Shown piece after piece: positions 8,114 through 15,525 of a stretch of DNA of 64,000 nucleotides; the first letter of the stretch is position 1; each line of letters begins with the position of its first letter. This DNA comes from Mucilaginibacter sp. cycad4 (lineage in GTDB: Bacteria; Bacteroidota; Bacteroidia; Sphingobacteriales; Sphingobacteriaceae). The notes under the pieces are model-generated. The model ran no database searches, was not told the DNA's origin, and worked only from the letters and a program-made list of their open reading frames with translations. The stretch spans positions 5,022,001-5,086,000 of the forward strand of contig NZ_CP139559.1 in the NCBI RefSeq assembly GCF_034263275.1, in the 5' to 3' direction. Both the position numbers and the translations under genes were made by a program.

Positions 8114-8548
8114 TTATTCAGACTTTAAGCTCAGTGCAATGAACGGGCAGTCGATCTCCATCATTTTGGCACCCTGTTCCATTCCTTTCTCCCATTCCGT
8201 GAATTTGATACCGGAAATAATATCGGTCTGCTTATCGCGGCCGAAAGCTTCTTTATAATGGAAGGTCGCAACGATCGCCTGGTAGGGCACTTCGCTGAAG
8301 TCGGCATAGCCGGCAGTCCTTGCTGCTTTGTTGAGGCGGTCCAACTCTGACTTCAGCAATTTGATACTGCCTTCGATCTTTTTATTACCGCTCTGGATAC
8401 CGACCGGCTGGTCACCTGCAGCGTACAGGTGTTCGCTCTCTATAGATTTTTTGTATTTAAAGCCACGAAGTCCACGAATCGTCGTGCCAAGAAAACTGAG
8501 GTCTGCGTGTTTCCATTCCAGTTCCTGGCTGTTTACATAGTTTGCCAT
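8114..8548 (-). CDS. Tail tube protein
   Basis: A 144-residue protein directly after the sheath gene (2-base gap), the standard tube position in contractile tails. It begins MANYVNSQELEWKHADLSFL, has a beta-strand then loop TIRGLRGFKYKKSIESEHLY, then the tube-like QPVGIQSGNKKIEGSIKLLK segment. It ends with the strand pattern ...KMMEIDCPFIALSLK. Tube monomers stack as hexamers to form the inner channel that the sheath drives into the target. The G-x-KKIEGSI element and size fit the gpFII/Mu tube class. Confidence 0.75.
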   Translation of the reverse strand: MANYVNSQELEWKHADLSFLGTTIRGLRGFKYKKSIESEHLYAAGDQPVGIQSGNKKIEGSIKLLKSELDRLNKAARTAGYADFSEVPYQAIVATFHYKEAFGRDKQTDIISGIKFTEWEKGMEQGAKMMEIDCPFIALSLKSE

Positions 8549-8550
8549 CT

Positions 8551-9747
8551 TTAGTTGTTGTTTTGGGGGTTATTGAAACCCAGTTTAATATTGATTAATT
8601 TGCTGTATCCTTTGCGGCGAATGCCTATTTCAACCTGCAGGGTCGATGTCTGCGTGAGCTGCTGGGTATCGTCTATATAAACAACAGGATCTCCGCTCAT
8701 GCTCTCAGCCATATTAAGGTTAAGTGCGTTTACCATGGAAGCTTCAAGTGCCTTCAGTACTACTGGTTCTATTTGTCCGTTATCATCAAGATCTATATCA
8801 TCATTGATCTCGTTGACATAGGTCTGATAGGCAACAATTGCCGCCTTGTCGATGACACGGCCATATGCCAGGCTGTTGTAATCGTCTGTTTCAGGACAAG
8901 CCATCGGATCGTTACCGATGAATAAACCACCCTTTTGATCATACTTTTTAACCGTGATATAACCGGCATCGATCAACTGATCGAGTTGCCTGAAATAAGC
9001 CTGCGAAGGGTTATCCAGGTCTGGCAGAATACTCTGCATACCGATGAAATAGTTGCTGATCGGAAGGTCTCCGTCTTTTACACGGCCGATATTCACATGG
9101 GGCGCGGTGGCGGCGATACGGCCCAACACGAGACCAAGAGATGTAACACCGTTCGCTTCGGTTCCGCCGATCACCAGGCCTACATTATCGGCGGTTAACT
9201 CGTTCGGGCTGTCGATCATGCTGCTTGTCACATCGTTAACGCGGGCGGCCAGCAGGATACGCAATGGCTTGTGGGCAGCGAACATAGCCTGTGCGAATGC
9301 CTTCGCGTTCGGCACCGCAGCGATCACATCACTGTCGATAAATTTGGATGCCGTAGGTGTATACCCGGCTACCGGTGTACGTGCGACAGCGGCTATACGA
9401 ATGTCGCCACCGCCGAAATCGATCAGTTTTTTCAGGCCTGTTGCCGCAGAAACATCGCAGAGCGCTGTCAGGCTTGTAGCAGCCGCCGCGAGCATCAGGT
9501 AGACCGGGCATCCTCTGGTGCCGTCGATGCTATAGAACTCGCGGACGAACTGGTGCGCTTCCGGCTCTGCATCCACGGTTATACCTTTGGATTCAGCATC
9601 TTCCAAACTTACCACCTTAACAGGTGTCAGCAGCGGCAGTAATCCTGTTCCAGATCCGGTAAGCACAACACCGGTTACATTGTCATTGGTTGCGGCAGAG
9701 CCGCCGAACTGGCCCTTGGCCAGTTGTACATTTACAGAAGGAATCAT
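8551..9747 (-). CDS. Contractile tail sheath protein (DUF2586 type)
   Basis: A 398-residue protein resembling the DUF2586 sheath family. It begins IPSVNVQLAKGQFGGSAATN, then TGVVLTGSGTGLLPLL. The middle part has repeated Rossmann-like beta/alpha blocks with a RILLAARVND strand and a NVGLVIGGTEANGVTSLGLV segment, and the C-terminal attachment domain ends IGIRRKGYSKLINIKLGF. The presence of a sheath shows that the particle is contractile. The start codon overlaps the stop of the upstream gene by one base (TAATG around 9745-9749), and the tube gene follows immediately. Sheath subunits form the outer cylinder that shortens on firing. Confidence 0.8.
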   Translation of the reverse strand: MIPSVNVQLAKGQFGGSAATNDNVTGVVLTGSGTGLLPLLTPVKVVSLEDAESKGITVDAEPEAHQFVREFYSIDGTRGCPVYLMLAAAATSLTALCDVSAATGLKKLIDFGGGDIRIAAVARTPVAGYTPTASKFIDSDVIAAVPNAKAFAQAMFAAHKPLRILLAARVNDVTSSMIDSPNELTADNVGLVIGGTEANGVTSLGLVLGRIAATAPHVNIGRVKDGDLPISNYFIGMQSILPDLDNPSQAYFRQLDQLIDAGYITVKKYDQKGGLFIGNDPMACPETDDYNSLAYGRVIDKAAIVAYQTYVNEINDDIDLDDNGQIEPVVLKALEASMVNALNLNMAESMSGDPVVYIDDTQQLTQTSTLQVEIGIRRKGYSKLINIKLGFNNPQNNN

Positions 9748-10115
9748 TAGTTTTTATCTCCTTTAATTGATTGGGTTGCCTTTGTTATCAGGCTGTTTTG
9801 AAATGGTGTTCGCTCAGTTTCCGCGGTAGCAAAAGCTTCCGCTAATGTGTTTTCCGTTGCCACTCCGCCGGTAAGCGCTTTTTCTCCCGCCTCTCCGAAC
9901 AGGTTTTCTCCGCGGCTGACTTCAATAAAATCAGTGCAGGCAAGCCTTTGCGAATGGCTCCCGGCGGCGCCTTCACAGAAAAAGGCCAATCCATCTGAGG
10001 CCATGAAGACGCTTTCCTGAGCCGGGTGGGTTGCAAACAGCGCTTCAAGCGAAGCTTGCGTACCTCCTGCATCACTGAGGGCCTTGACGAACACTGGGTT
10101 CTTTTCGATTTTCAT
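9747..10115 (-). CDS. Tail-operon protein of unknown function
   Basis: A 122-residue protein between the unknown 160-residue gene and the sheath. It starts MKIEKNPVFVKALSDAGGTQ and has alanine-rich helices (LEALFATHPAQESVF), a short FFCEGAAGSHSQRLACTDF core and a polar C-terminus. It is soluble, with no signal peptide or membrane segment. Coupling to the sheath gene (stop and start share a base) argues for a role in tail building or as a chaperone. I do not recognise the family. Confidence 0.55.
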   Translation of the reverse strand: MKIEKNPVFVKALSDAGGTQASLEALFATHPAQESVFMASDGLAFFCEGAAGSHSQRLACTDFIEVSRGENLFGEAGEKALTGGVATENTLAEAFATAETERTPFQNSLITKATQSIKGDKN

Positions 10116-10125
10116 TTGATATAAT

Positions 10126-10608
10126 TTATTGTTTATTGAATATTTGCTTAAAATAGATCTCGAGGATACTCACGGCCTCACTCCAGCTTACCCGGCCCTC
10201 GCTGACGACTACCATCAACCTGGCGGCCAGTGCATGATACAGAGGGTCCTCATCCGCGTCATTCACAGTCTTGATTTTTTCAAACAACCCGCTGAGCAGG
10301 TCCTCCCCGTTGCCGGCGGACTGCTTATTGGTTGAAAAAGTGAGCCCTGATAATATGACCGGCAACGCATCCTCTGTCAGCTTTCTCATCCTGTCATCGG
10401 CAGCGCCGTTAAGGAGCGCAGCCGGTCCGCCAGTCAACCCGCCAGTTACAGCGCCCTTGATATTGTTGACGACGGTAATGCAATAGTCGATCTGTAAATT
10501 GCTGATAGCTATCCCTTCGGGCAAGCGGACCGGGGACGCTGCCAGTCCGGTCAATTTTTTTAAAAGGCCGGCAAACAGGCCGCCTATAACTCCTAAAATA
10601 TTATTCAT
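10126..10608 (-). CDS. Tail/lysis-region protein of unknown function
   Basis: A 160-residue protein located between the lysozyme and the 122-residue gene. It begins with a hydrophobic, glycine-rich stretch (MNNILGVIGGLFAGLLKKLT), has a second glycine/alanine-rich segment near residues 52-70 (KGAVTGGLTGGPAALLNGAA), and ends in amphipathic helices (SWSEAVSILEIYFKQIF). It could be a membrane-associated lysis accessory or a structural protein. No family is recognised. The neighbour genes are separated by only 4 and 10 bases, so it belongs to the operon. Confidence 0.5.
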   Translation of the reverse strand: MNNILGVIGGLFAGLLKKLTGLAASPVRLPEGIAISNLQIDYCITVVNNIKGAVTGGLTGGPAALLNGAADDRMRKLTEDALPVILSGLTFSTNKQSAGNGEDLLSGLFEKIKTVNDADEDPLYHALAARLMVVVSEGRVSWSEAVSILEIYFKQIFNKQ

Positions 10609-10612
10609 ACTT

Positions 10613-11089
10613 TTAAACAGGAGTATTAAACAGTTTCATTTCCTTTTCCCGCCTTCTGACCAGCACATCGCTAATCTTCTTTTTTCCTGTTCCGGGGTCA
10701 GTTACCTTATTCCAGACCAGGAATTGCGCCGCAGCAGCTGTATAATCCTCGCTATTCAGCTTCTTCAGCAAGTTACTCGATGGCAAACTCCCGGTATTGT
10801 AATGAAAGCAAACCAACGCGTCATACTGATTTTGATTGATCGGGGCGCTTACAACCCTGTTAACTGTCCGTTCGAAATCTTTTAAAACCGCTGAAAGCAG
10901 GTCGGCAGCGCATTCCTTGTTGGGCAACCGGTCAGCTGGCTGGATGCCTTTGCCGTTCGCATAGTAAGTGCATCCGTAACCGATCGTCCATTTACCCGCT
11001 ATATCCTCGTAAGCAGTTAGCTTCAAACCCTCGAACGACCTGATCATATTTAATCCTCGTTCACTTAGCGTATGTTTATTTATCGCCAT
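10613..11089 (-). CDS. Phage lysozyme, GH24
   Basis: A 158-residue T4-lysozyme-type muramidase that cuts peptidoglycan between N-acetylmuramic acid and N-acetylglucosamine to release particles. The catalytic region MIRSFEGLKLTAYEDIAGKW is near the N-terminus. E20, D29 and T35 have the same spacing as E11, D20 and T26 in T4 lysozyme. The GYGCTY segment follows and the C-terminal lobe has VSAPINQNQYDALVCFHYNT, typical of the family. It has no signal peptide, so it depends on the holin encoded just upstream, whose frame overlaps by 10 bases. Confidence 0.9.
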   Translation of the reverse strand: MAINKHTLSERGLNMIRSFEGLKLTAYEDIAGKWTIGYGCTYYANGKGIQPADRLPNKECAADLLSAVLKDFERTVNRVVSAPINQNQYDALVCFHYNTGSLPSSNLLKKLNSEDYTAAAAQFLVWNKVTDPGTGKKKISDVLVRRREKEMKLFNTPV

Positions 11090-11655
11090 AATGATGTTAT
11101 TTTAGTTTTGATTGATTCTATCCAGGCCGATTTCTCTTTGCCTTCAATTACCGCCAGGTTTTCCAGTATAGAAACCATGTTTTCCTGCGCAATGTGAATG
11201 ATCAGGAAGTTTTGCAACCAGTCAAAGCATTCCGCCATGACCGCCTCTCCTTTTGCTGCATAATTCTGCGACCAGTGATAGGGAACCGCAATCAGTACCA
11301 GGTATATAAAGACCTTGAAGGAGAACCGGGAGAGACGGAAACTGCTGAAGCGTTCCTTTTTTATCCTCGATGCAGCTATACCGCTTAACAACTCCACTAC
11401 AAAGGCCATTAGCATCATGACCAGGGCGGTGGCTTGGATACCAAGCGCCAGCGGGATATCCGGAACGAGAGAAGCCAGACCTGAAAGCCCCGGGAACGTC
11501 AGACTTACCAGGAGCAGCGGCCTTGTCAGGCTGTATTTATACGAAGGGGCGATACTTTGAAAAAGAGCCCGCAGGTCCTCATAGTCAAAAGTCAGGAGCA
11601 TCCTTGTTAGCAGAGAACTTATCATAGTGCATATTTTTATTAAATAGATTTTCAT
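11080..11655 (-). CDS. Holin, Phage_holin_4_1 (TcdE/Cph1) type
   Basis: A membrane protein that fits the Phage_holin_4_1 family. Hydrophobic segments are at LLLVSLTFPGLSGLASLV, LALGIQATALVMMLMAFVVE and FIYLVLIAVPYHW. A basic RIKKERFSS loop follows ELLSGIAAS, and the family-like C-terminal pattern ENMVSILENLAVIEG comes before a charged tail. Such holins open the inner membrane to let the lysozyme out. I prefer the ATG at 11655, preceded by AAAGGGAAAG, giving 191 residues. A GTG at 11721 would add 22 residues and overlap the small upstream frame. It lies directly upstream of lysozyme. Confidence 0.75.
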   Translation of the reverse strand: MKIYLIKICTMISSLLTRMLLTFDYEDLRALFQSIAPSYKYSLTRPLLLVSLTFPGLSGLASLVPDIPLALGIQATALVMMLMAFVVELLSGIAASRIKKERFSSFRLSRFSFKVFIYLVLIAVPYHWSQNYAAKGEAVMAECFDWLQNFLIIHIAQENMVSILENLAVIEGKEKSAWIESIKTKITSLWR

Positions 11656-11717
11656 TTTCTTTCCCTTTAAACGCGCCGCCCCGGACCATATCCGGGGACT
11701 ATTAAGGCGCGGGCGCT

Positions 11718-11861
11718 TCACCGCCTGTCTTCATCTCCTGCCCTGTGCGGGGCGCCATTTGTTAAAGCTGCATCTGCTTTTACCTTCTTTTCAGGAGTTA
11801 CACAGTGGTCGCTATATTTTATTATTTTTCTTTTTTTGACCGCCTTTCCAAGCGACTTCAT
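11718..11861 (-). CDS. Possible small basic protein
   Basis: A 47-codon frame from an ATG at 11861 (an in-frame ATG at 11921 would make 67). It is rich in lysine (MKSLGKAVKKRKIIKYSDHC) with a polar C-terminus. Its stop overlaps the GTG that could serve as an upstream start for the holin. It may be a small leader gene of the lysis-tail operon or chance. No family is recognised. Confidence 0.3.
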   Translation of the reverse strand: MKSLGKAVKKRKIIKYSDHCVTPEKKVKADAALTNGAPHRAGDEDRR

Positions 11862-11921
11862 GACAAACGTACGGCGGTATTTCGGAGATAAAAAACCGCA
11901 TTTATAGTTGATTGACAGCAC

Positions 11922-12610
11922 TTTTCACAGTGATTAAGGTTATATTAATCATCTATTTTTCCGATCATGCCATTAGAAAATGTACCTGGCTCAGCAAGAG
12001 GCAATTACTAATATTTTTAGCATTTTGTAACTCTTGCAACAATTTGCCATCCCCGCAGTATGAGGTTAAGCCTGATGAATCGCCGTCTCCCATGCAAAGG
12101 TGCAGGCGCAGATATTCCGGAATCAGCATTTTCCGGCTACCGCCGTTACAGATGACAGGAAACGGAAAATGCCGGCGGGCAACTGGTCCGTCTTGCAGCC
12201 ATTAAATAGGGTTAATAAGGAGGATCGAAAATGGCCGGAGACCGGTCGATGATGAAATTATCCCGATGAAGGGGGAGGCCCCTGTCCGCCGAAATAAAAG
12301 TGACCAGCGCCTGCGGATATAACGCTGCAATGTTTTTTCCGGGGAAGTTATAAGCATTTTTTCAGAATAAGCAGGCAGAAGAGATTGGTAGGCGTGTTTC
12401 CCGCAGGTTTATTTTCAGGATGATCAATGTTGTTTCCGGCCATGATGCAAAGTGCTTTAATCATAGGAATATCCGGTTATTAGAATGCCTGCAAACCAGG
12501 CATCTTTGGAGAAAAAGCCTTACCACGAGGGATAAACCATTTTTTATGGCTTTTCCCGGCTACTGAAAGGCTGGCTGCAAACAGCATATTAACAATAAAT
12601 GAATAAATAA
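11922..12610. other. Gene-poor stretch between tail operon and tail-terminator-like gene
   Basis: I see no convincing gene in this 0.7 kb. It should hold the promoter of the long minus-strand tail operon and that of the plus-strand gene at 12611. A 10-base inverted repeat (GCATTTTCCG at 12126-12135 and CGGAAAATGC at 12163-12172) and a 7-base one (ATGCCTG/CAGGCAT, 12485-12503) are present. A 38-codon minus-strand frame begins near 12465 (MIKALCIMAGNNID) but has no other support. Confidence 0.4.
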
Positions 12611-13123
12611 ATGAGCACAACACAAACAGATGCCATTTTGGCCAATGTATTTTTGAGTGTCCGGGACCGGCTTGCAGCGATCCCTGATTTACAATTTATC
12701 GGTATGGATACCGGGCAATTGGAATGGGGGGAAGAAAATGCGAGCCCGATCCTGTTCCCATGCGTATTGCTTGGACACATTAATATTAACTATACCGACA
12801 ACAAGAAATCCATCCAGCAAGGGGACGCGGAACTTGAATTATTACTTGCCATGGCCACACCCGGGCCCGGTCAAAGTAGCGAAGTTGAATCCACGGTAAC
12901 TGATTATTTCAACCTTGAGCACAAGATTAATCAAGCCTTACACGGTTGGTGTGACCAGCAGTATTTTAATCCCATGAGCAGAATCCGGGCCAAGAACAAG
13001 CGCAGAAAGCGGACTGATGTCAGGATCCGGGCGTTGCGTTTCGGATTTGGATTTGTCGATGATACCGCCATGCAGGTTGGACAAACCGGGCCACGGCCGG
13101 AAATGGCAATCGCTATGCGTTGA
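12611..13123 (+). CDS. Probable tail terminator/completion protein
   Basis: A 170-residue protein resembling the tail terminator (gp37/gpU-like) class. It starts with a helix (ILANVFLSVRDRLAAIPDL), has strand-rich FPCVLLGHININYTDN followed by QQGDAELELLLAMATPG, a helical FNLEHKINQALHGW segment, and a basic RIRAKNKRRKRTDVRIRALR strand pair near the end. Terminators cap the tube and stop its growth at the tape-measure length, and they are required in headless tail particles too. It is on the opposite strand to the tail operon, which is unusual. The call is from pattern and context, not from a clear motif. Confidence 0.5.
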   Translation: MSTTQTDAILANVFLSVRDRLAAIPDLQFIGMDTGQLEWGEENASPILFPCVLLGHININYTDNKKSIQQGDAELELLLAMATPGPGQSSEVESTVTDYFNLEHKINQALHGWCDQQYFNPMSRIRAKNKRRKRTDVRIRALRFGFGFVDDTAMQVGQTGPRPEMAIAMR

Positions 13124-13127
13124 AAAC

Positions 13128-13157
13128 AAAAAAGCCGCTTTAAACAGCGGCTTTTTT
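13128..13157. terminator. Bidirectional rho-independent terminator
   Basis: Two 12-base arms (AAAAAAGCCGCT and AGCGGCTTTTTT) flank a 6-base TTAAAC loop. The T run on one strand and the A run on the other make it work for both the plus-strand gene ending at 13123 and the minus-strand gene ending at 13140. The TAA stop of the latter lies in the loop. Confidence 0.85.
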
Positions 13158-13394
13158 ATATAGTAACGCTACCAGTTCGGTAGTTCTCCTGATATTTCTC
13201 ACCTCATCGCTCTCCGTTACAATAACTTCCTCAGATCCGGAAAACACGACTTTTACGTTTCCAAGCCGGTATATTTCTTTGCAGGGTTTTAATACGCCAG
13301 ACACGCCGAACTGTTTAAAACCCAGGGCTTCCACAACGGAATAATTGATAAACTCTAAAGCCTCGTCGTAATGGGGGATATATGTCGTTATCAT
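13140..13394 (-). CDS. Small protein of unknown function
   Basis: An 84-residue protein starting MITTYIPHYDEALEFINYSV, with a central strand pair (YRLGNVKVVFSGSEEVIVTE) and a C-terminal helix (RRTTELVALLYKKAAV). No domain is recognised. It converges on the plus-strand terminator-like gene and shares its bidirectional terminator. Position between structural and regulatory genes suggests a phage-type accessory gene. Confidence 0.5.
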   Translation of the reverse strand: MITTYIPHYDEALEFINYSVVEALGFKQFGVSGVLKPCKEIYRLGNVKVVFSGSEEVIVTESDEVRNIRRTTELVALLYKKAAV

Positions 13395-13528
13395 TTTATA
13401 CTTTTATTTTCGATTACAGTTAAATGTTCGGTGGGAGCAGCCGCAGACTTGTCTTAAGATTTCTTAAATCTGTCCCTCCTGAAGTCCGCTGATTTCTCCA
13501 AGGCAGCACACAGCTACTCAAAGCTGAT

Positions 13529-13840
13529 TTATGACCAGTTGAAATGGGGCAAAAGCTTCTGAAGATATTTACTGTCTGCTTCTTCTGATTTCAGTTTTTC
13601 GAGTACATCGCGTTCCTGCATGATAATCTGGGAAATTGTTGTTTCGCCCAGGTAAAATTCAGTGTTCAGTTTTTCAACCGCACGTTCATATTGCAGTCCC
13701 TTGATCTTGTAGTGAAAATACAGGCGGCATACAATATCATGATCACGGCGGGCTTTGAAAACACCTTTTACGTGCTTAACGCCTTCTTTTTTTAAAGGTT
13801 CTGAAAGGATATTGGAAATAAGTTGTTTACCGAGTGCCAT
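13529..13840 (-). CDS. Putative DNA-binding protein, phage-regulator position
   Basis: A 103-residue protein with a basic N-terminal half (VKGVFKARRDHDIVCRLYFH) and a helix-turn-helix-like stretch around residues 50-75 (GLQYERAVEKLNTEFYLGET followed by TISQIIMQE). The turn-then-TISQI pattern looks like a recognition helix. The C-terminus is charged. It lies among small genes upstream of the tail operon and could be its transcription activator. This is an inference: the family is not recognised. Confidence 0.5.
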   Translation of the reverse strand: MALGKQLISNILSEPLKKEGVKHVKGVFKARRDHDIVCRLYFHYKIKGLQYERAVEKLNTEFYLGETTISQIIMQERDVLEKLKSEEADSKYLQKLLPHFNWS

Positions 13841-14077
13841 AGTGGTTTAGATATAAAATAAAAGTAAAAGCGAATTTATCAGCTATAATGCCGGCCCTGG
13901 TCATTCAGCTGATCCTGTAATAGTTACAGCAAAATTATTGTTGGTATTGTCTCCGCTGCACAGCAAGGGATATTTAAAATGCCGCCGTTTTTAATATGGC
14001 GGCCTCCTTGTGCGCTCCATAACTGCCGTTCGGGGATGCCGCTGTCCTGCAACATTCTCCAAGGAATTGCAGATTAT

Positions 14078-14386
14078 TCATGCGTAAAGTTTATTTAAAA
14101 GCCTGACCTGGTCATTGATGAACGTCTGTTCATACCTCCATCCTTCCCCCAGGTAACGCTGGTTAAAATAAAGGTAATATGCTTTGGCTTCCATGTCTGT
14201 CAGCGATATGCTATAGCCACCGCCTTTGAGCCTCGCCTCCAGTTTCGATTCGAGTTTTCTGAACACCTGTTTTAGCAGGTCTTTTAACAGACTTTCTGTG
14301 ACATCAGGTGCAGGATCCTGGTTCACGATGTCCCGAAAAACGTTGTATAGCGCCTCCGCCTGCCGGATGGTTAATTTTAAGGTCAT
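14078..14386 (-). CDS. Small helical protein of unknown function
   Basis: A 102-residue, strongly helical protein (LTIRQAEALYNVFRDIVNQD, then SLLKDLLKQVFRKLESKLEA) with a C-terminal YYLYFNQRYLGEGWRYEQTF segment. No domain is recognised. It lies between the putative regulator at 13529 and the divergent operator region, 25 bases downstream of the 46-codon frame, and may be an early gene under control of the repressor. Confidence 0.5.
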   Translation of the reverse strand: MTLKLTIRQAEALYNVFRDIVNQDPAPDVTESLLKDLLKQVFRKLESKLEARLKGGGYSISLTDMEAKAYYLYFNQRYLGEGWRYEQTFINDQVRLLNKLYA

Positions 14387-14410
14387 ATATGGATGTTTAG
14401 TAAGTTAATG

Positions 14411-14551
14411 CTATGTAAAAATCAGCGCCGGTAATCTGTCGAAGCAAAGCCCGCTCATGTTCACTGTTATCCCGGCTTGATACTTGTGAATGAGCATACC
14501 GGTATTGCTTTTCTCAACATTAATGGATTTAATATTTTTTTTTCTGCTCAT
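14411..14551 (-). CDS. Possible 46-residue protein divergent from the repressor
   Basis: A 46-codon frame, MSRKKNIKSINVEKSNTGML and so on, ending at a TAG at 14411-14413. It starts 23 bases from the outer operator (14574), on the opposite strand to the repressor, the place of a cro-like or early gene. The N-terminus is basic. It is short and unrecognised, so the call relies on position. Confidence 0.35.
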   Translation of the reverse strand: MSRKKNIKSINVEKSNTGMLIHKYQAGITVNMSGLCFDRLPALIFT

Positions 14552-14573
14552 AATAATGTTTCTTTGCGAATAC

Positions 14574-14599
14574 AAATATTAGACTTTTGTCTAATATTT
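14574..14599. promoter_or_regulatory. Operator-like palindrome 1
   Basis: A perfect inverted repeat with 11-base arms (AAATATTAGAC and GTCTAATATTT) around TTTT. The core is TTAGAC-N4-GTCTAA. It is one of three related sites around the repressor start and lies in the divergent promoter region, so it is very likely a repressor binding site. Confidence 0.75.
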
Positions 14600-14607
14600 G
14601 CAAATAA

Positions 14608-14627
14608 TATTAGACAAAAATCTAATA
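14608..14627. promoter_or_regulatory. Operator-like palindrome 2
   Basis: TATTAGA and TCTAATA arms flank CAAAAA. It matches the core TTAGAC-N4-GTCTAA with one mismatch. Its centre is 31 bases from that of site 1, about three helical turns, so two dimers could bind on one face of the DNA. It ends 10 bases before the repressor ATG. Confidence 0.7.
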
Positions 14628-14637
14628 AAATTAGCAG

Positions 14638-15525
14638 ATGATACCTAATCGCCCCATAGACAGGTTTTTAACTTATTTAGCCTATAAAAACATTGCCCCA
14701 TTTAAGGCTGAAAAGCAATTGGAGCTTGGAAACGGCTATATAAAAAAGTCCCAGCAGCGGGATGGGGGCATCGGAAGTGCAATTTTGGAAAAAATATGCA
14801 GGGCATACTTAGACATTAGTCTAACGTGGCTTATCACGGGGGACGGCGCGATGCTGTTTGATGAACAGAAAGGAGATTCCGCGGCTCATCGCAAAGAGAT
14901 ACCCGGCACCGCGACTGGTACAGGCAAACGTCCCGGCAGCTTTATCCAACTTCAATCAGGTTCAACCCCGGTTTCCCCGCTACAGGTTATTACCGTGGAC
15001 AACGATGGAAACGAAACTATCTTATATGTGCCGCTCAGGGCCTCGGCCGGTTACCCCAAGGGGTATGCGGACAGGGAATATATGGATAAGCTTACTTCTT
15101 TCAGTTTGCCATTCCTGAAAAATGGCACCCACCGGGCATTCGAGGTAGACGGCGACAGTATGTTCCCCACACTTGAAAACAAAGAGATCGTAGTTGGACG
15201 CTTTGTGGAAAAATTTGAAGATATCGTAGAAGACCACGTGCATATTATCGTGACCAAGGATCGGGGTATACTGATTAAACGGTTACTGAACAGGATCCAG
15301 AAATATGGTTTTATAGTTGCCAAATCCGACGCGCTGGATAACCGCAACCTATACCCCAACCAAGAGATCTATCCGGAAGAGGTACTGGAGATCTGGTTTG
15401 CTGTAGGACATATCAATAATAAATTCCGGCACCCGACAGACATGTACAAACGCGTGAATAATCTGGAAGCGGACCTTACAGAAATCATGAGAGTACTAAA
15501 GTCAAAGAACTTACTGGATAAATAA
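14638..15525 (+). CDS. LexA/CI-type repressor with S24 peptidase domain
   Basis: A 295-residue protein that combines an N-terminal helix-turn-helix-like DNA-binding region (residues 1-70, ending in the usual DISLTWLITGDGAMLF motif of Bacteroidota phage repressors) with a C-terminal S24 peptidase domain. S174 in EVDGDSMFPTL and K214 in ILIKRLLNR form the Ser/Lys dyad, 40 residues apart. An Ala-Gly bond at A137-G138 (LRASAGYPKG) lies 37 residues before the serine, like the self-cleavage site of LexA and lambda CI. This predicts RecA-triggered inactivation after DNA damage. Two operators precede the gene and one lies inside it, so it probably represses itself and the divergent genes. Confidence 0.9.
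   Translation: MIPNRPIDRFLTYLAYKNIAPFKAEKQLELGNGYIKKSQQRDGGIGSAILEKICRAYLDISLTWLITGDGAMLFDEQKGDSAAHRKEIPGTATGTGKRPGSFIQLQSGSTPVSPLQVITVDNDGNETILYVPLRASAGYPKGYADREYMDKLTSFSLPFLKNGTHRAFEVDGDSMFPTLENKEIVVGRFVEKFEDIVEDHVHIIVTKDRGILIKRLLNRIQKYGFIVAKSDALDNRNLYPNQEIYPEEVLEIWFAVGHINNKFRHPTDMYKRVNNLEADLTEIMRVLKSKNLLDK
14809..14824. promoter_or_regulatory. Operator-like palindrome 3, inside the repressor gene
   Basis: TTAGAC-ATTA-GTCTAA is a perfect 6-4-6 palindrome with the same core as site 1. It is 171 bases into the repressor coding region. Its centre is 199 bases from that of site 2. An internal site could act as a roadblock or allow DNA looping to the promoter sites. Confidence 0.65.

Noticed and set aside
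11912..12205. A 97-codon plus-strand frame in the gene-poor region
   Set aside because: No domain and no good start; the amino-acid mix changes abruptly along it. Treated as noncoding.
1..15525. A complete Mu-like or P2-like prophage
   Set aside because: No MuA/MuB, integrase, terminase, portal or capsid gene is visible, so only a tail locus can be claimed from this window.
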